A stretch of 64,000 nt of DNA from Apostichopus japonicus (GCF_037975245.1 NC_092579.1:11270678-11334677), one strand, 5' to 3'; counted from the stretch's first letter, positions 36,502-49,246 are shown. Notes: a model not told the origin generated them from the letters alone. Translations and numbers: made by a program.

Positions 36502-39500
36502 TAGGCCATCAGCTGAAGGTCGAAATTCGCTTGTTTCGTTCCAGCAACTGCGGGTCTAAAATTTCTCTACAGCATTGAATAAATAAATTAACTAAGATTA
36601 ATGATCCAAAAGTTCTCCATGTACTTTCCTGCAGTTTTTTGCAATTCCGCTCGAAAGATCGAACTATATTTTTTATTGCGTATGTTAAGAAACCTGCTGT
36701 TTTACGTTCAAAAGTTGTGCGCCAGTGAAATATCTGTACCATGTGATATGAATTGTCCAATGAGCCATGAGTTCTGTGTGCAATCTTTGTAGAAAACAAC
36801 AAACATGGCGGCTCCCACGGGCGCTAGTCAGTCTCCGACACACGGAAATATACAGTGCTCAGTGCACATTGAATCTGTAAAATTTGAAGCAGTCAGGGCA
36901 CTGACGAATAAACGATGGACTAAAGTTACTTCCTGCGCTAAAGATTGGCTTAATCTCAGCGGCGGAGACAGTGATATCGCCGTACTACTGATTACTCCAT
37001 GGCCTACTACGATCAAGCGTGTGTTCAACAGCATAGTATGATGGGGTTCCACGATAAGTGTTACAGGCGGTTCATTGATAGCAAGCACATTGCTGCAAGA
37101 AAACTGACAGTTCCAGAGGAGACCCCATATGATTTTAAACGAAGAATTGACGGAAAAGATCGAGGAAACCAAGCAGAAGCTCTGGTGTATTGCCTGTTCA
37201 ATTTATTATATGTGGGAAAAGGTACCACTCTCTATGTTGAAGAAACTAGATACAATTCTTGACAAGGAAGACATACAGATCTTGAAAGGTAAAGTACTCT
37301 CTTCAATGTGTGGTTCATTGAGTGTTCAGGGGTGGATCTAGGACTTTTGGAATATGGGGGTCCTCCCCCAAGGAAAATTAAAAAATTCTCTAAACGCTTT
37401 GAGATGCAATATCAGGTTAATCTTTCCATTGAAATTATTAAAGTAATTTGCAACATATTTCTAGCTGAATTGTAATTATATTGGTACCCCATCATAAAAT
37501 GTGAGACTCAAAAATATCCAATTTCATGGTACAAGGTGTTCTGTTCATCTCCTCCTCAGAGCAGAGTTTACCACCAACAAAAGATGCTCTGATCCAGCAT
37601 GTTAAGCGCTGCACCAACCAGGCTGCTATTCACAGTTGGGCATTGCAGCAAAGGATTGATGCACTCTCACCAGAGGGACATGGATGGAAACTTGAAAATG
37701 ATGACCTTATAATCACTTGGATGACGAAGCCACCTGACCCAGATGTTTTGCTTCAGTGTGTCAGCAGTAGCTGTAGAGTCGGCAAATGTCCTTAAGGAAG
37801 ATGTTCCTGAATGAATGCACAACTACCGTGTACAGACCTATGTAAATATAGAAATTGCAGCAACTTCCAAGAAGATGTTGAGATTGTTGATGCAGGGGAA
37901 GATGATTTGGAGGATGAACTGTGATGGTGTTAAATCTTGATATCTTAGTCTGAAATTTTAATCAAGTTTGAAGTTTGTGAAGAGGGTTAACTTTTTCAAA
38001 GTCATGTTGTCATTATTTTGTTCCCCAGAGTTTAAAGGAACCAGAAAACATGATCTTATTCATATATTCATTTTAGTTATTAGTAGTTTTACGTAGATTA
38101 CCCTACCTACCAGACACCTTATGATAAATATCCACATTTTCTTCAAATCACACTTTTTTTGCTGAGAGGGGAGGGGGAGGAGGGTGTTATGGGCATGCTT
38201 TACCTCTTGCATATTCACAACTACATTTACTGATGACGATGACGCAAATACCGCGTCCTGAAACCAGTCAGAGGTTTATATACTGTTGTTGGGGAACCAT
38301 CGCCCCTGACCCTGTTCCAATATCACGGTTCTTTATTGTTTTGCCGTAACATTTCGTTACCTGTTTTATTCATATTGTTAACACGTTTTGTGCATCTGTT
38401 CAAGGTTTGACTGAAGGATATTCAAGTCTTTAGTGACTTTTATTTCATCTAATTATCTTCACCTCTACTACGGAATGGACTTTCCTTTTTCCATACCATA
38501 TCTGACTTCCATGCAGTGAATTGAAGTGGATCCTGTTATAACTAGTACAACTGTCCTTGGATGAACTTTTAATCACTTATTAATTCCTCGTCGCGCCTTT
38601 TGATGAAGAACCTGTATCTTGAATCATTGCAAATTCCCAGCTCTACTACACCATTGAGTGTATCGACCCAGTCTTAATAGATACATTATTTCTTTCTATC
38701 TGGGGCTTAAGTTAACTGTCTTCGTTATTCACTTATTTGTACCATTCACCTTTATTATTCATATTATTTGTAGAATATAGAACTAGTATTATTCAAAATA
38801 CCATTCGAAACCTTGTCGATCTTTTCTTTTATACGTTAACTCCCTTGGAAACACTTTTTGCAGGAATACGAATTATAAACATGTCGTTTCTGTAACATGG
38901 AGAAAGTACCTAGTTTTGCAGAAGACTGTAGAAAGAGTACTAAGGTAACGGATATATACCGACTAACTTTATTTCACATCTACGATATGCCATGATGTCT
39001 TAGTGTGCCAACTTGATTTATACAAAAGAAATAACTCACTGGTCTTGGGGCATTGGCACATCTCACTGTAACTAGGGATTTAGCTACATGTATGTAAAGT
39101 AGAGGGGGAGGGGGTCACATGTGTAAAACAGTTTGGATGGGGAGTGTAACAATTATGGAGAGGAACTTTTCATTATATGTGTATATTTACGCATACATGC
39201 ACAGACGAAATTCATTCATAACATAGGGGGAAAATCTAAAAATATTTGATTTATTACAAAGCATTATATCTGAGTTTATTAAAAGTGGTATATTTTTATA
39301 ATTAAAACCCTTACTGTAAGTTATAATGTGCAAAAATTGTATTTCATATTTCAAAGTTGAAAATGTGATTTTTTACCACTTTGGCAAAAATGGAGGGGGG
39401 GGGGGGGGGAGGGCACAACTTGTAATGCCTGAAAACAACCCTCACTGACCCTTAGACCAGAATCCTCTTCCACCATTCTTGTAACCCTGACCCAATTATT

Positions 39501-39806
39501 ATACAAACAAAATATATCAGTCGTAATTAAACATATAAGAAAAGAGTGGTATGTATGCACCACTGTACCAAATCTAACGTTAGCACATGTGTTCCTAATA
39601 CATAGCATCATAGCACGTAATGTCTACATAACATACCCAATTTCAAGGGTGCGTTACAAAAATACTGCAGGAAATTTTTTGGAGAACTTTTGATATAATG
39701 TTTGTGATGCATTAAACTACCCAAAAATGCATTAAAAGTCTAGACCCGGTGTTGCTGGAACGAAACTGATTTTACAGCCACATTTTGAGCTTCAGCTGAT
39801 GGCCTA
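36502..39806. mobile_element. 3.3-kb TIR element nested in the THAP/DDE transposon
   Basis: The left end TAGGCCATCAGCTGAAG matches the complement of the right end CTTCAGCTGATGGCCTA (one base differs beyond). A second shared block (TTTCGTTCCAGCAAC..CGGGTCT) lies 40-60 bases in. The flanks allow a TTA or a TA duplication (36499-36501 and 39807-39809 both read TTA). It carries the broken ORF at 36805-37924 on +. Confidence 0.72.
36805..37924 (+). pseudogene. Broken element-encoded protein with Cys-rich tail
   Basis: It starts MAAPTGASQSPTHGNIQCSV and contains VKFEAVRALTNKRW and AKDWLNLSGGDSDIA. After a frameshift near 36990 it reads GFHDKCYRRFIDS, a Cys-based motif. A later block (37526-37924) reads TNQAAIHSWALQQRIDALSP, EGHGWKLENDDLIITWMT and CVSSSCRVGKCP. 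It then has TAA and TGA stops in frame, and ends LPCTDLCKYRNCSNFQED ... DDLEDEL. The Cys spacing recalls CXC (tesmin/TSO1-like) tails seen in element proteins of aquatic animals (recalled, not checked). Non-functional here. Confidence 0.6.
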
Positions 39807-40218
39807 TTACACCAGTAACAAAAATTACAAAATTTACCATCCGAATACACAAATATTATAACCAAATTATCAGTTATTTTGGTTAAAAATTAACATCTAA
39901 AAGTAGATGGGGTTCAAAATCACTTTTTTATATTTATAATATGTTAGACATATGAGGAAACATGGGGGTAAATAGGCCAACCAGAGGAAGCTACTACTAG
40001 GACCTAGGCCTATATAGTCTAATGTAACATATTTCTATTTTTTAACATATTTGTTCATTATAATTATTATTTTTATTACACCATCATGTTTATTAGCTCA
40101 CCAGTTCTAATGTAACTTTCGATATGGGCCCTTAATTGTTGTATCAGGTAAACTGACTGGGGATGCTTCCCAACCAATTGTTAGAGATTCTGGTCGAGGT
40201 AACCGTACCATACCACCG

Positions 40219-40449
40219 TCAAGTATATACAAGCTTCCTTTCTTTGGAATTCTCGATGTCATTCTCAGCGTCCTTGTCTGAAGGTTTCGCGATTAATCCA
40301 AGTTTTTCCGCCCAGTATGCTTTTTCAGCAAGTTCCTGGTGCCTTTCAACACCTACAACAACACCTCTGATCCTCAAAAAATGCTTTAAATCGTCATTTT
40401 TCATATCAAGAAACCTTTGTATTTTAGTAGCGTTCATAGTTGTTGACAA
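40219..40449 (-). CDS. SAP-like short ORF, probable first exon of a transposon's second gene
   Basis: 76 codons, starting MSTTMNATKIQRFLDMKNDD with LKHFLRIRGVVVG and LAEKAYWAEKLGLI. This is the two-helix pattern of SAP-type DNA-binding domains found at the N-terminus of second ORFs in ISL2EU-like elements. A possible GTATAT donor follows near 40231. No downstream exons are seen; they may have been lost. Confidence 0.4.
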   Translation of the reverse strand: MSTTMNATKIQRFLDMKNDDLKHFLRIRGVVVGVERHQELAEKAYWAEKLGLIAKPSDKDAENDIENSKERKLVYT

Positions 40450-42169
40450 TTATCTCTAAGGTGACGCTACGTGTATACCGATCGCGAACACGGAAGTGGT
40501 TTTTGCTCCCTTTGGTATATCCCAGCATGCCTCAGTGAAGTGCGCCGCCTATTGAAATTTGCCAATCAACGATATACCTTATTGACCATTTCGTGCATAA
40601 CCGTATCTTGGCTACTGTATAGTGGAAACAGTATATGTCAGATGAATAGCTCTGTCACTGTTCACACATGTCACTGACTGTATCAACTACTTTTGCTGTG
40701 ATCAGTTTCTACTCAAATCTGACAGATGCTGTACCACACTCACAATGTTTGTAGGCTACGGATGTGGCCTTAAGACTTTATTGTTGTTTCTTTTTTAATT
40801 GATAACGTGCCACAGTTAGATGTACTAATGCTGTAACGAAATCAGCCTATTCTAATGAGTAGTAATAGGCCTGGTGCAGAACTTTGTTTGGCACACTTCA
40901 TCCCGTTGAAAGATATATATAGTTTGGCTAACTTGAACTTGACCAGGGTAAAGCAACGTTAGGCCTATCATTTCTACACTAGTCTTACCTCGGCAGGCCT
41001 ACGACGTTGCTGGTTTGATGATTCTCAAACTCACTTTGGTCTGATGGTTAGCACAAACCTCAACTTCTCAAGAGACGCAAGCAGATCTTACACACAAAGG
41101 GATTATAAGCTAGGCAGAAAAGCCAATATAGTAAGCCCACAATAAGTAACTAGTTGTGACCTTAGAAACTTTCTTTCTATTCTCGATCCTATCAGCTATC
41201 TATTGCGTAATTCTATCTTATATTATAATTTGTGCATCGCCGAAGGTGGCATCCACCTATTAAAGTCTATATCAATCCGCCCAAAGTGTCCTCCTATTTC
41301 ACGAAAAGTGCCAAAAAGCAGCAGGAGGACATATTTTGTGATATCTTATCAATCAAGATATGACTTGCATGGTGTAGAGCATGAATGGATATACCTGTGG
41401 TGTAAAAATTTAGTCAATTGAGGCATTTTTAGACCCCGTTAAGACCTCCCAGAAGCAGCGTACAAAAATTGTTTACTACTGAGCAAGAGGTTTGTTTACA
41501 AGTTACGAAAACGCCATGAATGGCCAACTTGTCAGTTATCCAGTGATGGGAAGCGTTTATGTTAGTGAAAACTTGTATCTAGACATCGAACCTGCACTCA
41601 AGGCAGTTCGTGCGTGGTGCAGCCAGAGGCTGCACAGAACACGCTAAGCAAAATGCTATCCCCAAACATACAGTATTTGCATCCTGCCCATTACACGTGC
41701 AGGGGTCCCTGGTATTGCATATTCCCTTCACATAACTGGTCATATTTGTCCAAAATTTAAAGTTGGTCAGCATGGGACAAACTAAAACGAATGACAATTG
41801 ACTTTGTACAGGGTTAATTAGGCCTATCATTCGCGCATGAGAGCGAATGACAACGAAGGACGGTGGTGAGAAGAGATAATATGATGAATGATGAATGCCA
41901 GGGTGCGACCGCCCACTTGCCCTGGTGGGGGGGGGGGGGGGTAATTAAGACAAAAGCAATAATTTTTTTTAAAGCAACAATTTTTTTCTCAATTCCCCTA
42001 AGTTCACGGGGTAAAATCCCACAGGGCAAGTCAAAACACCGGTCACAGTCGCAAAATGTCTACTCGGATTTTTGCGATTTTAACCCAGATTTTCCGATTT
42101 TTGGGGGAAGATTTCTGCCAGGGGGCCGCCACCCTTGCCTCATTCCCTACGCCACTGATACAGAGTATA

Positions 42170-42390
42170 TATGTACCCTAATTTTACCGCGGTAAACTAT
42201 GGTAAATGTGTGGTAAATAGGGTAAATGTGTGGTAAAATTGTGGTAAAATCAACCGCGGTAAATTTACCGCAGTTTTACCATGATATTACCACTAAAACC
42301 CATTAAATTACCACAAATTTACCCCGGTTTAACCGGGGTAAAAGTGTGGTATATTACCGCGGTAAATTTGTGGTAAATTTTTTCCTGGGT
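42170..42390. repeat. Cluster of GGTAAA/TTTACC palindromic words
   Basis: GGTAAA or TTTACC occurs more than a dozen times in about 210 bases, in both orientations and often as CCGCGGTAAA or TTTACCGCGG. It looks like the inside of a hairpin-forming element rather than a simple tandem repeat. Confidence 0.8.
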
Positions 42391-43035
42391 AGCTCCATAA
42401 ATGGCGCAAATTTTCTCCTTTTCCAGTCCCTATAATTGCTAGAAGTTTTCAAAAAATACTTCTCTGGAGGTCTTTACTCTCCAAATTGTTCTCAGACATT
42501 TTCAAGGAACACCCAAGATGACTAAATGACCCAGTGATGAAAATTTCCTCGCAGGTTGTAATGAAACTAAAAATATGATAAACTGTGACCACGGTCACAT
42601 TTTTTGCAAAAAAGGTTGTAATGAAAACAGTTTAACAATATTGACCAAAGGTGACCATATTTTGAATATCTAGCATATTTGGGGCCAATATAGCATACCT
42701 TTAAGGGGGCTGAGGCTGGATCAAGTTGTTTGATGTTTGGGCTCATTCTCTATTTGCATGATATTTCTTAAAAATAAGTATCTACAGGATATACGTTGTT
42801 AACTCTACAGCTACAGGCCTAAAAGTACGTGTGACACATATAGGCTAGCCTACTGCATGACTTTTGAGATAAAAATCGAAATACCAAGTTAGAAAGTCGG
42901 AATTAATGAAAAGTCCAAATTACGACAGTACGTCAATTTCATTTTTTCTTGCAATGCCCTTACTGAGTTACATGCAATACTGGAGAGGTCCTGTCAGCTA
43001 CTTTGTATTCTATCCTGTACGTACAGACATGCAAC

Positions 43036-43325
43036 CAGGCGCGTAGCCAAGGGGGGGGGGGCGAAGGGGGCAGCCGCCCCCCTTGAGCAAATTTTTAATT
43101 TTTTTTTAATGTTTTTATGATATCGCTAGTATTTTCAAAAGAAAAAATGCTAAGATGCAACTTAAATGGCCTGGGAAATGCCATTTCCTGCAATCTGGGA
43201 GGCATTTTCAGCCAAAATTTTCTTGTACGCTTCGCGACAACCATAGTGGCGCTACGCTTAGATAGTTTGCAATGCCGAATCTACAGTTTCGCCCCTCCCT
43301 TGGCAAATTCCTGGCTACGCGCCTG
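43036..43325 (+). mobile_element. 290-bp hAT-type MITE
   Basis: Ends CAGGCGCGTAGCCA and TGGCTACGCGCCTG are exact inverted repeats. The flanks CATGCAAC (43028-43035) and CATGTAAC (43326-43333) form an 8-base duplication with one change. Copy A of the host repeat has a single ACATGCAAC at this point. Confidence 0.9.
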
Positions 43326-43670
43326 CATGTAACAAACATCCACAACAACTAGTGGATTACAAGACTTAGTGTTCATGTACGGACATATTATTTATCCATG
43401 TTTAAATAATTTAATACTTTGTTTGCATATCTGTAAAGAATATATAGCGAGAATAAAAAGTAGCTGACTAGGACCTCTCCAGTCCTGTAACTCAGCAAGG
43501 GCATTGCAAGAAAAATTAATTTCCACAAAATTAATTCTGTAAAATAGTGCAAAGTTAATATTTGACCAGGACCGGTTGAGTCTTAAAACATATTTTTAAT
43601 GGTTGAATTAAATAAAATTCATCTCAAAATGACTTACTAGAGAAGTCCTTGCACCTTTATCTAAAATAAG

Positions 43671-44507
43671 CAGGGGCGTAGCGAGCGGGGGGGGGTGGGT
43701 GTGGGGGGTGTCACAACCCCCAATAATTTGGTCGCTGTCGGCAAATTTTGGGTCTGTCGGCAAAAGGAGAAAAGGTGAAGAGAGCGGAAGGGGAAGAAAG
43801 AAGGAAAGCTGAATAGAAAAAGGAGAACGGGAGCTTCTTCCGTGCCAAATTTGACTTAAAATATGCACCAGATTGCATCTAAGGACGTTCAAACTAATTT
43901 TTCCAAAGGGGAGGGGTAGACCCCCTACCCTTAGACCCCTCCCCCATTTCAGTCACCACTTCCAGATTCGTCGGCAAATCAAATTTGACTTAAAATATGC
44001 ACCAGATTGCATCTAAGGACGTTTCAAAACTAAAAAATTGCCAAAGGGGAGGGGGACACCCCTCCCCCATTTCAGTCACCACTTCCAGATCCGTCGGCAA
44101 ATCAAATTTGACTTAAAATATACATCAGATTGCATCTAAGGGCATTTCAAAACTAAAAATTAGACCCCTCCCCCATTTCAGTCACCACTTCCAGATCCGT
44201 CGACAAATCAAATTTGACTTAAAATATACATCAGATTGCATCTAAGGGCGTTTCAAAACTAAAAATTAGACCCCTCCCCCATTTCAGTCACCACTTCCAG
44301 ATCCGTCGACAAATCAAATTTGACTTAAAATATACACCAGATTGCATCTAAGGACGTTTCAAAACTAAAAATTTTCCAAAGGGGAGGGGGACACCCCCTC
44401 CCCTTACACCCCTCCCCCATTTCAGTCACCACTTCCAGATCCGTCGGCAAATCAAATTCTCCACACCCCCCCCCCCCCCAACAACAACAAAATTCGCTAC
44501 GCCCCTG
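43671..44507. mobile_element. 837-bp hAT-type MITE with internal tandem repeats
   Basis: Ends CAGGGGCGTAGCGA and TTCGCTACGCCCCTG are inverted repeats, flanked by perfect AAAATAAG duplications (43663-43670, 44508-44515). The inside has five copies of a 106-138-bp unit containing TTTCAGTCACCACTTCCAGA and CAGATTGCATCTAAGG. Confidence 0.93.
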
Positions 44508-44599
44508 AAAATAAGCATAAAAAACTCTTGTTTAAGAACTATTTATTGCACACCGTTAGTTTAATATAAACATCCTTATTCATTACTTTAATTTAGCAA

Positions 44600-45840
44600 A
44601 TGCCTTGATAGCAATTATAACAAACGATGATAGGTTCATTTCGTTTTTTGCGAGAGAGTATTCTCGAGCTTAGATGTGGCTCTGAGCTCTGGAGGGGGAC
44701 AGAATTCCACGCCGTTTCGTTTATCTGTACATTATGTAACAATGTCGAATTTACTGAATCCTAAGAGCAGTGTCAAAAAATGAAGTTTAATAGCATATAA
44801 ACTTCAGTTTTACGTATATATTATACTCCAGATAATAATTATTTGTCGTAATTGGATCAAAATGTAAAGAAAATGACTGCAGTTTACATCATTTTTTGGC
44901 TAAGACTACGAGTTGTAGAAAAATGATGACGTCAAACCAAAAAGTTTGGCACGGAGCCATGGCCACAGAAAACGCTTCTGTGCGTATGCATCACGTATAA
45001 TTCATTGCCGAGTTGACTTTGTTGTGTACGTAATGTCGTATTGCATATACGAACCATCAACAGACAGCAATAGTACTGCATCAACAATACTATACATACT
45101 ATACCTTTCGATATTCGGTAAAACTACTTGATGTAAACTCTCACTAATATTTCTTATACATTCTTGAAGTATTTCGCTTGAATGTTAGGCGTAGGTTAAG
45201 AAAAGAAGTGGCTCTGCGGGACGAAAGCAGTTTTGCTTAAATCACGATATCTTGGCCTATCGGGGTCTGGAATTTAAGGCACAAGTTGTTCTCAATACCG
45301 TGCGAGATTCACGAAAGTAGCCTAGCCGTAGCGTTACGTAGTAAGACATAACATTAACCTTACATTGCAATGTGACATAGGCTAAGCTACATGCAACCAG
45401 TTCGTCTCCTAAAATGTTTTGGGCGGAACTGAGACAATTGCTCTGACCAGAATCTCCTTATAAAAATTTTGTTTGTCACCCCATTTGAAAACATTGGGTT
45501 ATGAATGAATATAAATGGACCACTGTCACAATTTATGCTAGGCACGTACCCCGGTAACTAATTCTTGGTCATAGGCCTACTCAGCATGTTACTTGTACCT
45601 GTTAGTGTTACTGCCTAGGCTATGAACAGGAAGTTCTAACTCTAAAAATTAAAAGTAATAAGCTCAGTGGCAGTTACGCAAAACCTAGCTAAGATTGGTT
45701 TGGGGTGCATCGTGTACACCTAGCAAAATAGCCTAACGTTAGGTAGCCTACAAATACATATGTGTATAACCTTTTTTTTTTAATTGCATGATTTGAATCT
45801 TGATTATGGCAGTTGTAAACCTGATGTAGACTATGCCTAA
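44600..45840. other. No gene seen
   Basis: AT-rich, unique-looking sequence. The short frame at 44946-45131 has no recognisable domain. Confidence 0.45.
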
Positions 45841-45914
45841 CAATATTGTTTAGTTTAGTAGAAAAAAGGGATCAGGAGGGACACTCAAGTCCCCATCAAG
45901 GACCCTATAGGAGA

Positions 45915-46375
45915 TAGAAAAATACTGAAGACACAAACCCTCAGACCCGATTACAATGCAAAAAGTGCTTATCCAAAGCATTCTTAAACCCATTGAAATT
46001 ACTTGCAAGTACAACTTTCGCAGGCAAACGGTTCCACTCATTCACAACCCTATTAGAAAAAAATTATGCCGAATATTAATCCTACTTTGTGACTTTTGGA
46101 GTTTAAGACAATGACCTCTGGTACAACTACTATTAGCAAACATGAAAAAGTCGGTAAAGGATAAATTGTCAAAACCATACACTATCTTGAAAACCTGAAT
46201 CAATTCCCCACGTAACCTCCTAAGCTCCAGTGTGGTGAGATTCAACAATTGTAACCGCCTATAATAAGGAACACTCTTTAAGGAACTAATCATTCTAGTA
46301 GCTCTCCTCTGGACCTTTTCAAGTACTTCCTTATCCTAAACAAAATATGGGTTACAAGCCTGCACAGCATATTTC
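45915..46375 (-). pseudogene. LINE C-terminal fragment (CR1-like)
   Basis: The minus strand reads EVLEKVQRRATRMISSLK, LRRLRGELIQVFKIVYGFD and FANSSCTRGHCLKLQ. After a frameshift near 46060 it reads FSNRVVNEWNRLPAKVVLAS and NGFKNALDKHF to a stop. This is the typical end of the reverse-transcriptase polyprotein of CR1-type LINEs. An upstream TAG and the frameshift make it dead. Confidence 0.83.
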
Positions 46376-46494
46376 TAAAAATTAGTGAAAATAAGGTAGC
46401 CACCCACCTACTACATTTTCCAAATTCTGTCCTGTATACATTGGTTAATTGAGATTTTGCCATCACCCCATGTTAGAGGCCCACCAGAATATAG

Positions 46495-46745
46495 CCCAGA
46501 CTAGGCCTTAAACAGCCACTGGTCCAATTTTGTATGTAGTATGTAATGTTGGTTCAATTTTACCTACTATGTGTACTGTATCACACAGTACTCTGCACCT
46601 GTACAATGCAGAATAAACCCCACGCTATGCCTTAAACAGCCACTGGTCCAATTATTATTTTGGTATGTAATTAATATTGGTTCTTTATTACCTACTGTGT
46701 TTACTGTATCAAACAGTACTCTACATCTATACACTGTGTACAGAC
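46495..46745. repeat. Two-copy tandem repeat, about 125 bp
   Basis: GCCTTAAACAGCCACTGGTC opens each copy and TACTGTATCA.ACAGTACTCT occurs near the end of each. Confidence 0.85.
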
Positions 46746-46839
46746 ACAATGCAATTTGCACATTGTATACATTTGGATGGGTTTTATGGGAGGGCATCTT
46801 TCGTACGCAGTTACCATAATTGACGTAAATCATCATAAT

Positions 46840-48560
46840 AGCGCCGTAGTGGAACTCATATGATCATACGAACGAGTGGGAGGACGTAGTCTTCTGGTTT
46901 GTAAGAGTTGCGGGATATGGGGTTCTTGACAGCAGCTAGCTGTCCAACAGGATTATTGGGAATCCCCCTAGTGGTCACGATGTGTGAAGACAGCTGACCA
47001 CTATATTACAAATACAACAGGCTAAAAACAAGAATAAGACTGGCTGTTAGGTAAATTAAGTAGCTATATTTGCTCGGTCACACATGACAGTGTGTAACAT
47101 AAGGAATCTTGGTTAAGTACTCCTTACCGTTACACAATTACACTTAATTGTGGGGTATCAACAATTAGAATTAAAGATATTGAATACAAACGACTAAAGG
47201 TGTCAAGTGGCCACAAGACTAATACATGTATGTGCACATTAATAAAAAAAGAGATAGAGCTTATCTGGCGGGCGGGTCTGTATACTCCAGCAGCACGGCA
47301 CAGCAATGTAGTTGACTGGTAGGCACGGTGAGGACAGGTTTAATGATAAATGTCCGATAACAGGAAGTTACGAAATAGAAGGTGAGTAGTAAGAGTTCCG
47401 TGAATATACTTGGACAGTGAGAATAGGTATGAGTGAGATTCCAGGAATACTCCAATAAATAATATATGTTCAAAGAAATGTTCTTCCCAAGGAGAGTAGG
47501 TATAAAGTCCAGGTACAAGATTGGTTAAGTCCAGGTAAAAGGTATGTAAATACAAAATGGCAACTAGCCGAACACAGCTCTCAGTTCCATTGAATCCAAT
47601 ATAACGATGAAATAATGTTCACAAACGTACAGCAAATCAATAATTAACAATAAAAACCTCCAGTAAGGTATATTTATGTATTCTTTAAGCACAAGATAGA
47701 CAACTTCTCTAACTATTTTTATATATATGTATACTGTAGTGTACAGACTATGATATCAAGGGTGGCTAATATACAAACATGCCCGGTTGACTGGCTGACA
47801 ACTAAACTGCCTCTCTCTCCTAAAACACCTTGGAGGAAACTCCTAAACCACAGGGTAACAACATGTGACCCTTTTACCACCTCTGATTGGCTATAAACAC
47901 CCTAGATACCAAGAGTAACACTTGGAACCAATCAGAGCTAAACATACAGACTAAATCTGCATACAAATGCTTACACTAAAACTGAAACAACCAAGACAAG
48001 GCATCCCTTATCTAAGAAAACAAAGTAAGAAGAGAAGATGTTTACTAAAACCAGCAACTTGGCAGAACAAAGAAAGTACTGTTGCCACTGGCTCACTACT
48101 AATTATACAAGGGAAAATGAGCACAGGTTGTGGAAGAGTATAGGCATACCTATTACATAACCACTAGGAAGGGAGAGAACAAGAAACAGAAATAGAGCTA
48201 TTTACATTTTGATTCCGGTAAAAACAAATTTGCTTTATACATTTAGGAAAATTCAAGATTTCCATGAAATACCCCACTGCATGTGATACCAAAAAGATCA
48301 ATACTGTAAATGTACCAGCTAAGAAATCAAACAAACCCCCCAAAAAATCACAAACTTTAGCCTTGACTGTTTTTATTGTTTGTAAAACATGCTAAATGTA
48401 TCACACTTTAAAAAGGGGAACAACAGAAAAGAAAGAGAAATAGCAGGAAATGTAGAAAATTAAAAAAAAAAAATGTAACAGTAACTTAATTATCACCATA
48501 TGTTTAGTACCCTTCCCCTTAAACGGTCACGATAGTGTTCGTTCTTGTGTTTTATTTAAA
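46840..48560. other. No gene seen; possible old LTR or other repeat
   Basis: Open frames on the minus strand (47261-47555) lack any recognisable domain. Repeated GTCCAGGTA words near 47510-47535 hint at a decayed repeat, but I find no matched termini. Confidence 0.35.
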
Positions 48561-49246
48561 GAAAATAGGCCAGAAAAAGCCAAATGTAATTGTAAGCCAG
48601 ATATGGCCATATAAAGCCAGATATATCTTTATATAACTGAAGCCGGATGTTCATTTACAGTTTGATATGGCCATATAAAGCCAGATATATTTTGATACAA
48701 TTGTAAGCCAGATATCCATATCAAGTTTGATATGGCCATGTAAAGCATCTTGATACAATTGTAAGCCAGATATCCAGTCATGTTTGATATGGCCATGTAA
48801 AGACAGATATAACTTGATGAAAATGTAATCCAAATAAGCATGTCAAGTTTGATATGGCCATATTAAGCCTGATATATCTTGATATCTTGTATATATACAG
48901 TTTGATATGGCCATATAAAGCCTGATATATCTTGATATAATTGTAAGCCAGATGTATATATACAGTTTGATATGGCCATATAAAGCCAGATATATTTTGA
49001 TATAATCGTAAGCCAGATATCCATATCAAGTTTGATATGGCCATGTAAAGCCAGATATATCTTGATAAAAATGTATCCAAATAGGCATATAAAGTTTGAG
49101 ATGGCCATATTAAGCCTGATATATCTTGATATCTTGTATATATACAGTTTGATATGGCCATATAAAGCCAGATATATTTTGATATAATCGTAAGCCAGAT
49201 ATCCATATCAAGTTTGATATGGCCATGAAAAGCAATATATATCTTC
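48560..49246. repeat. ~60-bp satellite array, left part
   Basis: Units of about 53-66 bp built on GTTTGATATGGCCATATAAA, GCCAGATATATCTTGATA and AATTGTAAGCCAGATATCCA. Because units average close to 60 bases, long minus-strand frames stay open by chance. Confidence 0.93.

Larger units (their letters stand above)
32855..40535. mobile_element. Decayed THAP/DDE DNA transposon (Harbinger/ISL2EU-like) with nested insertions
   Basis: The left end (GCATGATGGGAAGGCAAAGG at about 32857) and the right end read on the minus strand (GCATGCTGGGATATACCAAA, about 40530) look like diverged terminal inverted repeats. Between them are a THAP + DDE_Tnp_4 transposase on + (32964-35900) and a SAP-like ORF on - (40449-40219). 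ISL2EU/Harbinger elements are known to pair a THAP/DDE transposase with a second ORF. Two younger elements sit inside (34497-35449 and 36502-39806). The outer boundaries are tentative. Confidence 0.45.
41600..44600. repeat. Old long dispersed repeat, copy B, broken by insertions
   Basis: Same block order as copy A at 16950-17830, but stretched by a foreign segment at about 41830-42715 and by two MITEs (43036-43325, 43671-44507). Both copies run on the plus strand. Confidence 0.78.

Noticed and set aside
41863-42195. 110-codon ORF with a possible hAT right end (CTACGCCACTG near 42157)
   Set aside because: No protein domain, a poly-G tract in frame, and no matching left terminus with a duplication.
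47261-47555. 85- and 71-codon minus-strand ORFs
   Set aside because: No recognisable motifs, overlapping frames and no splice or repeat support.
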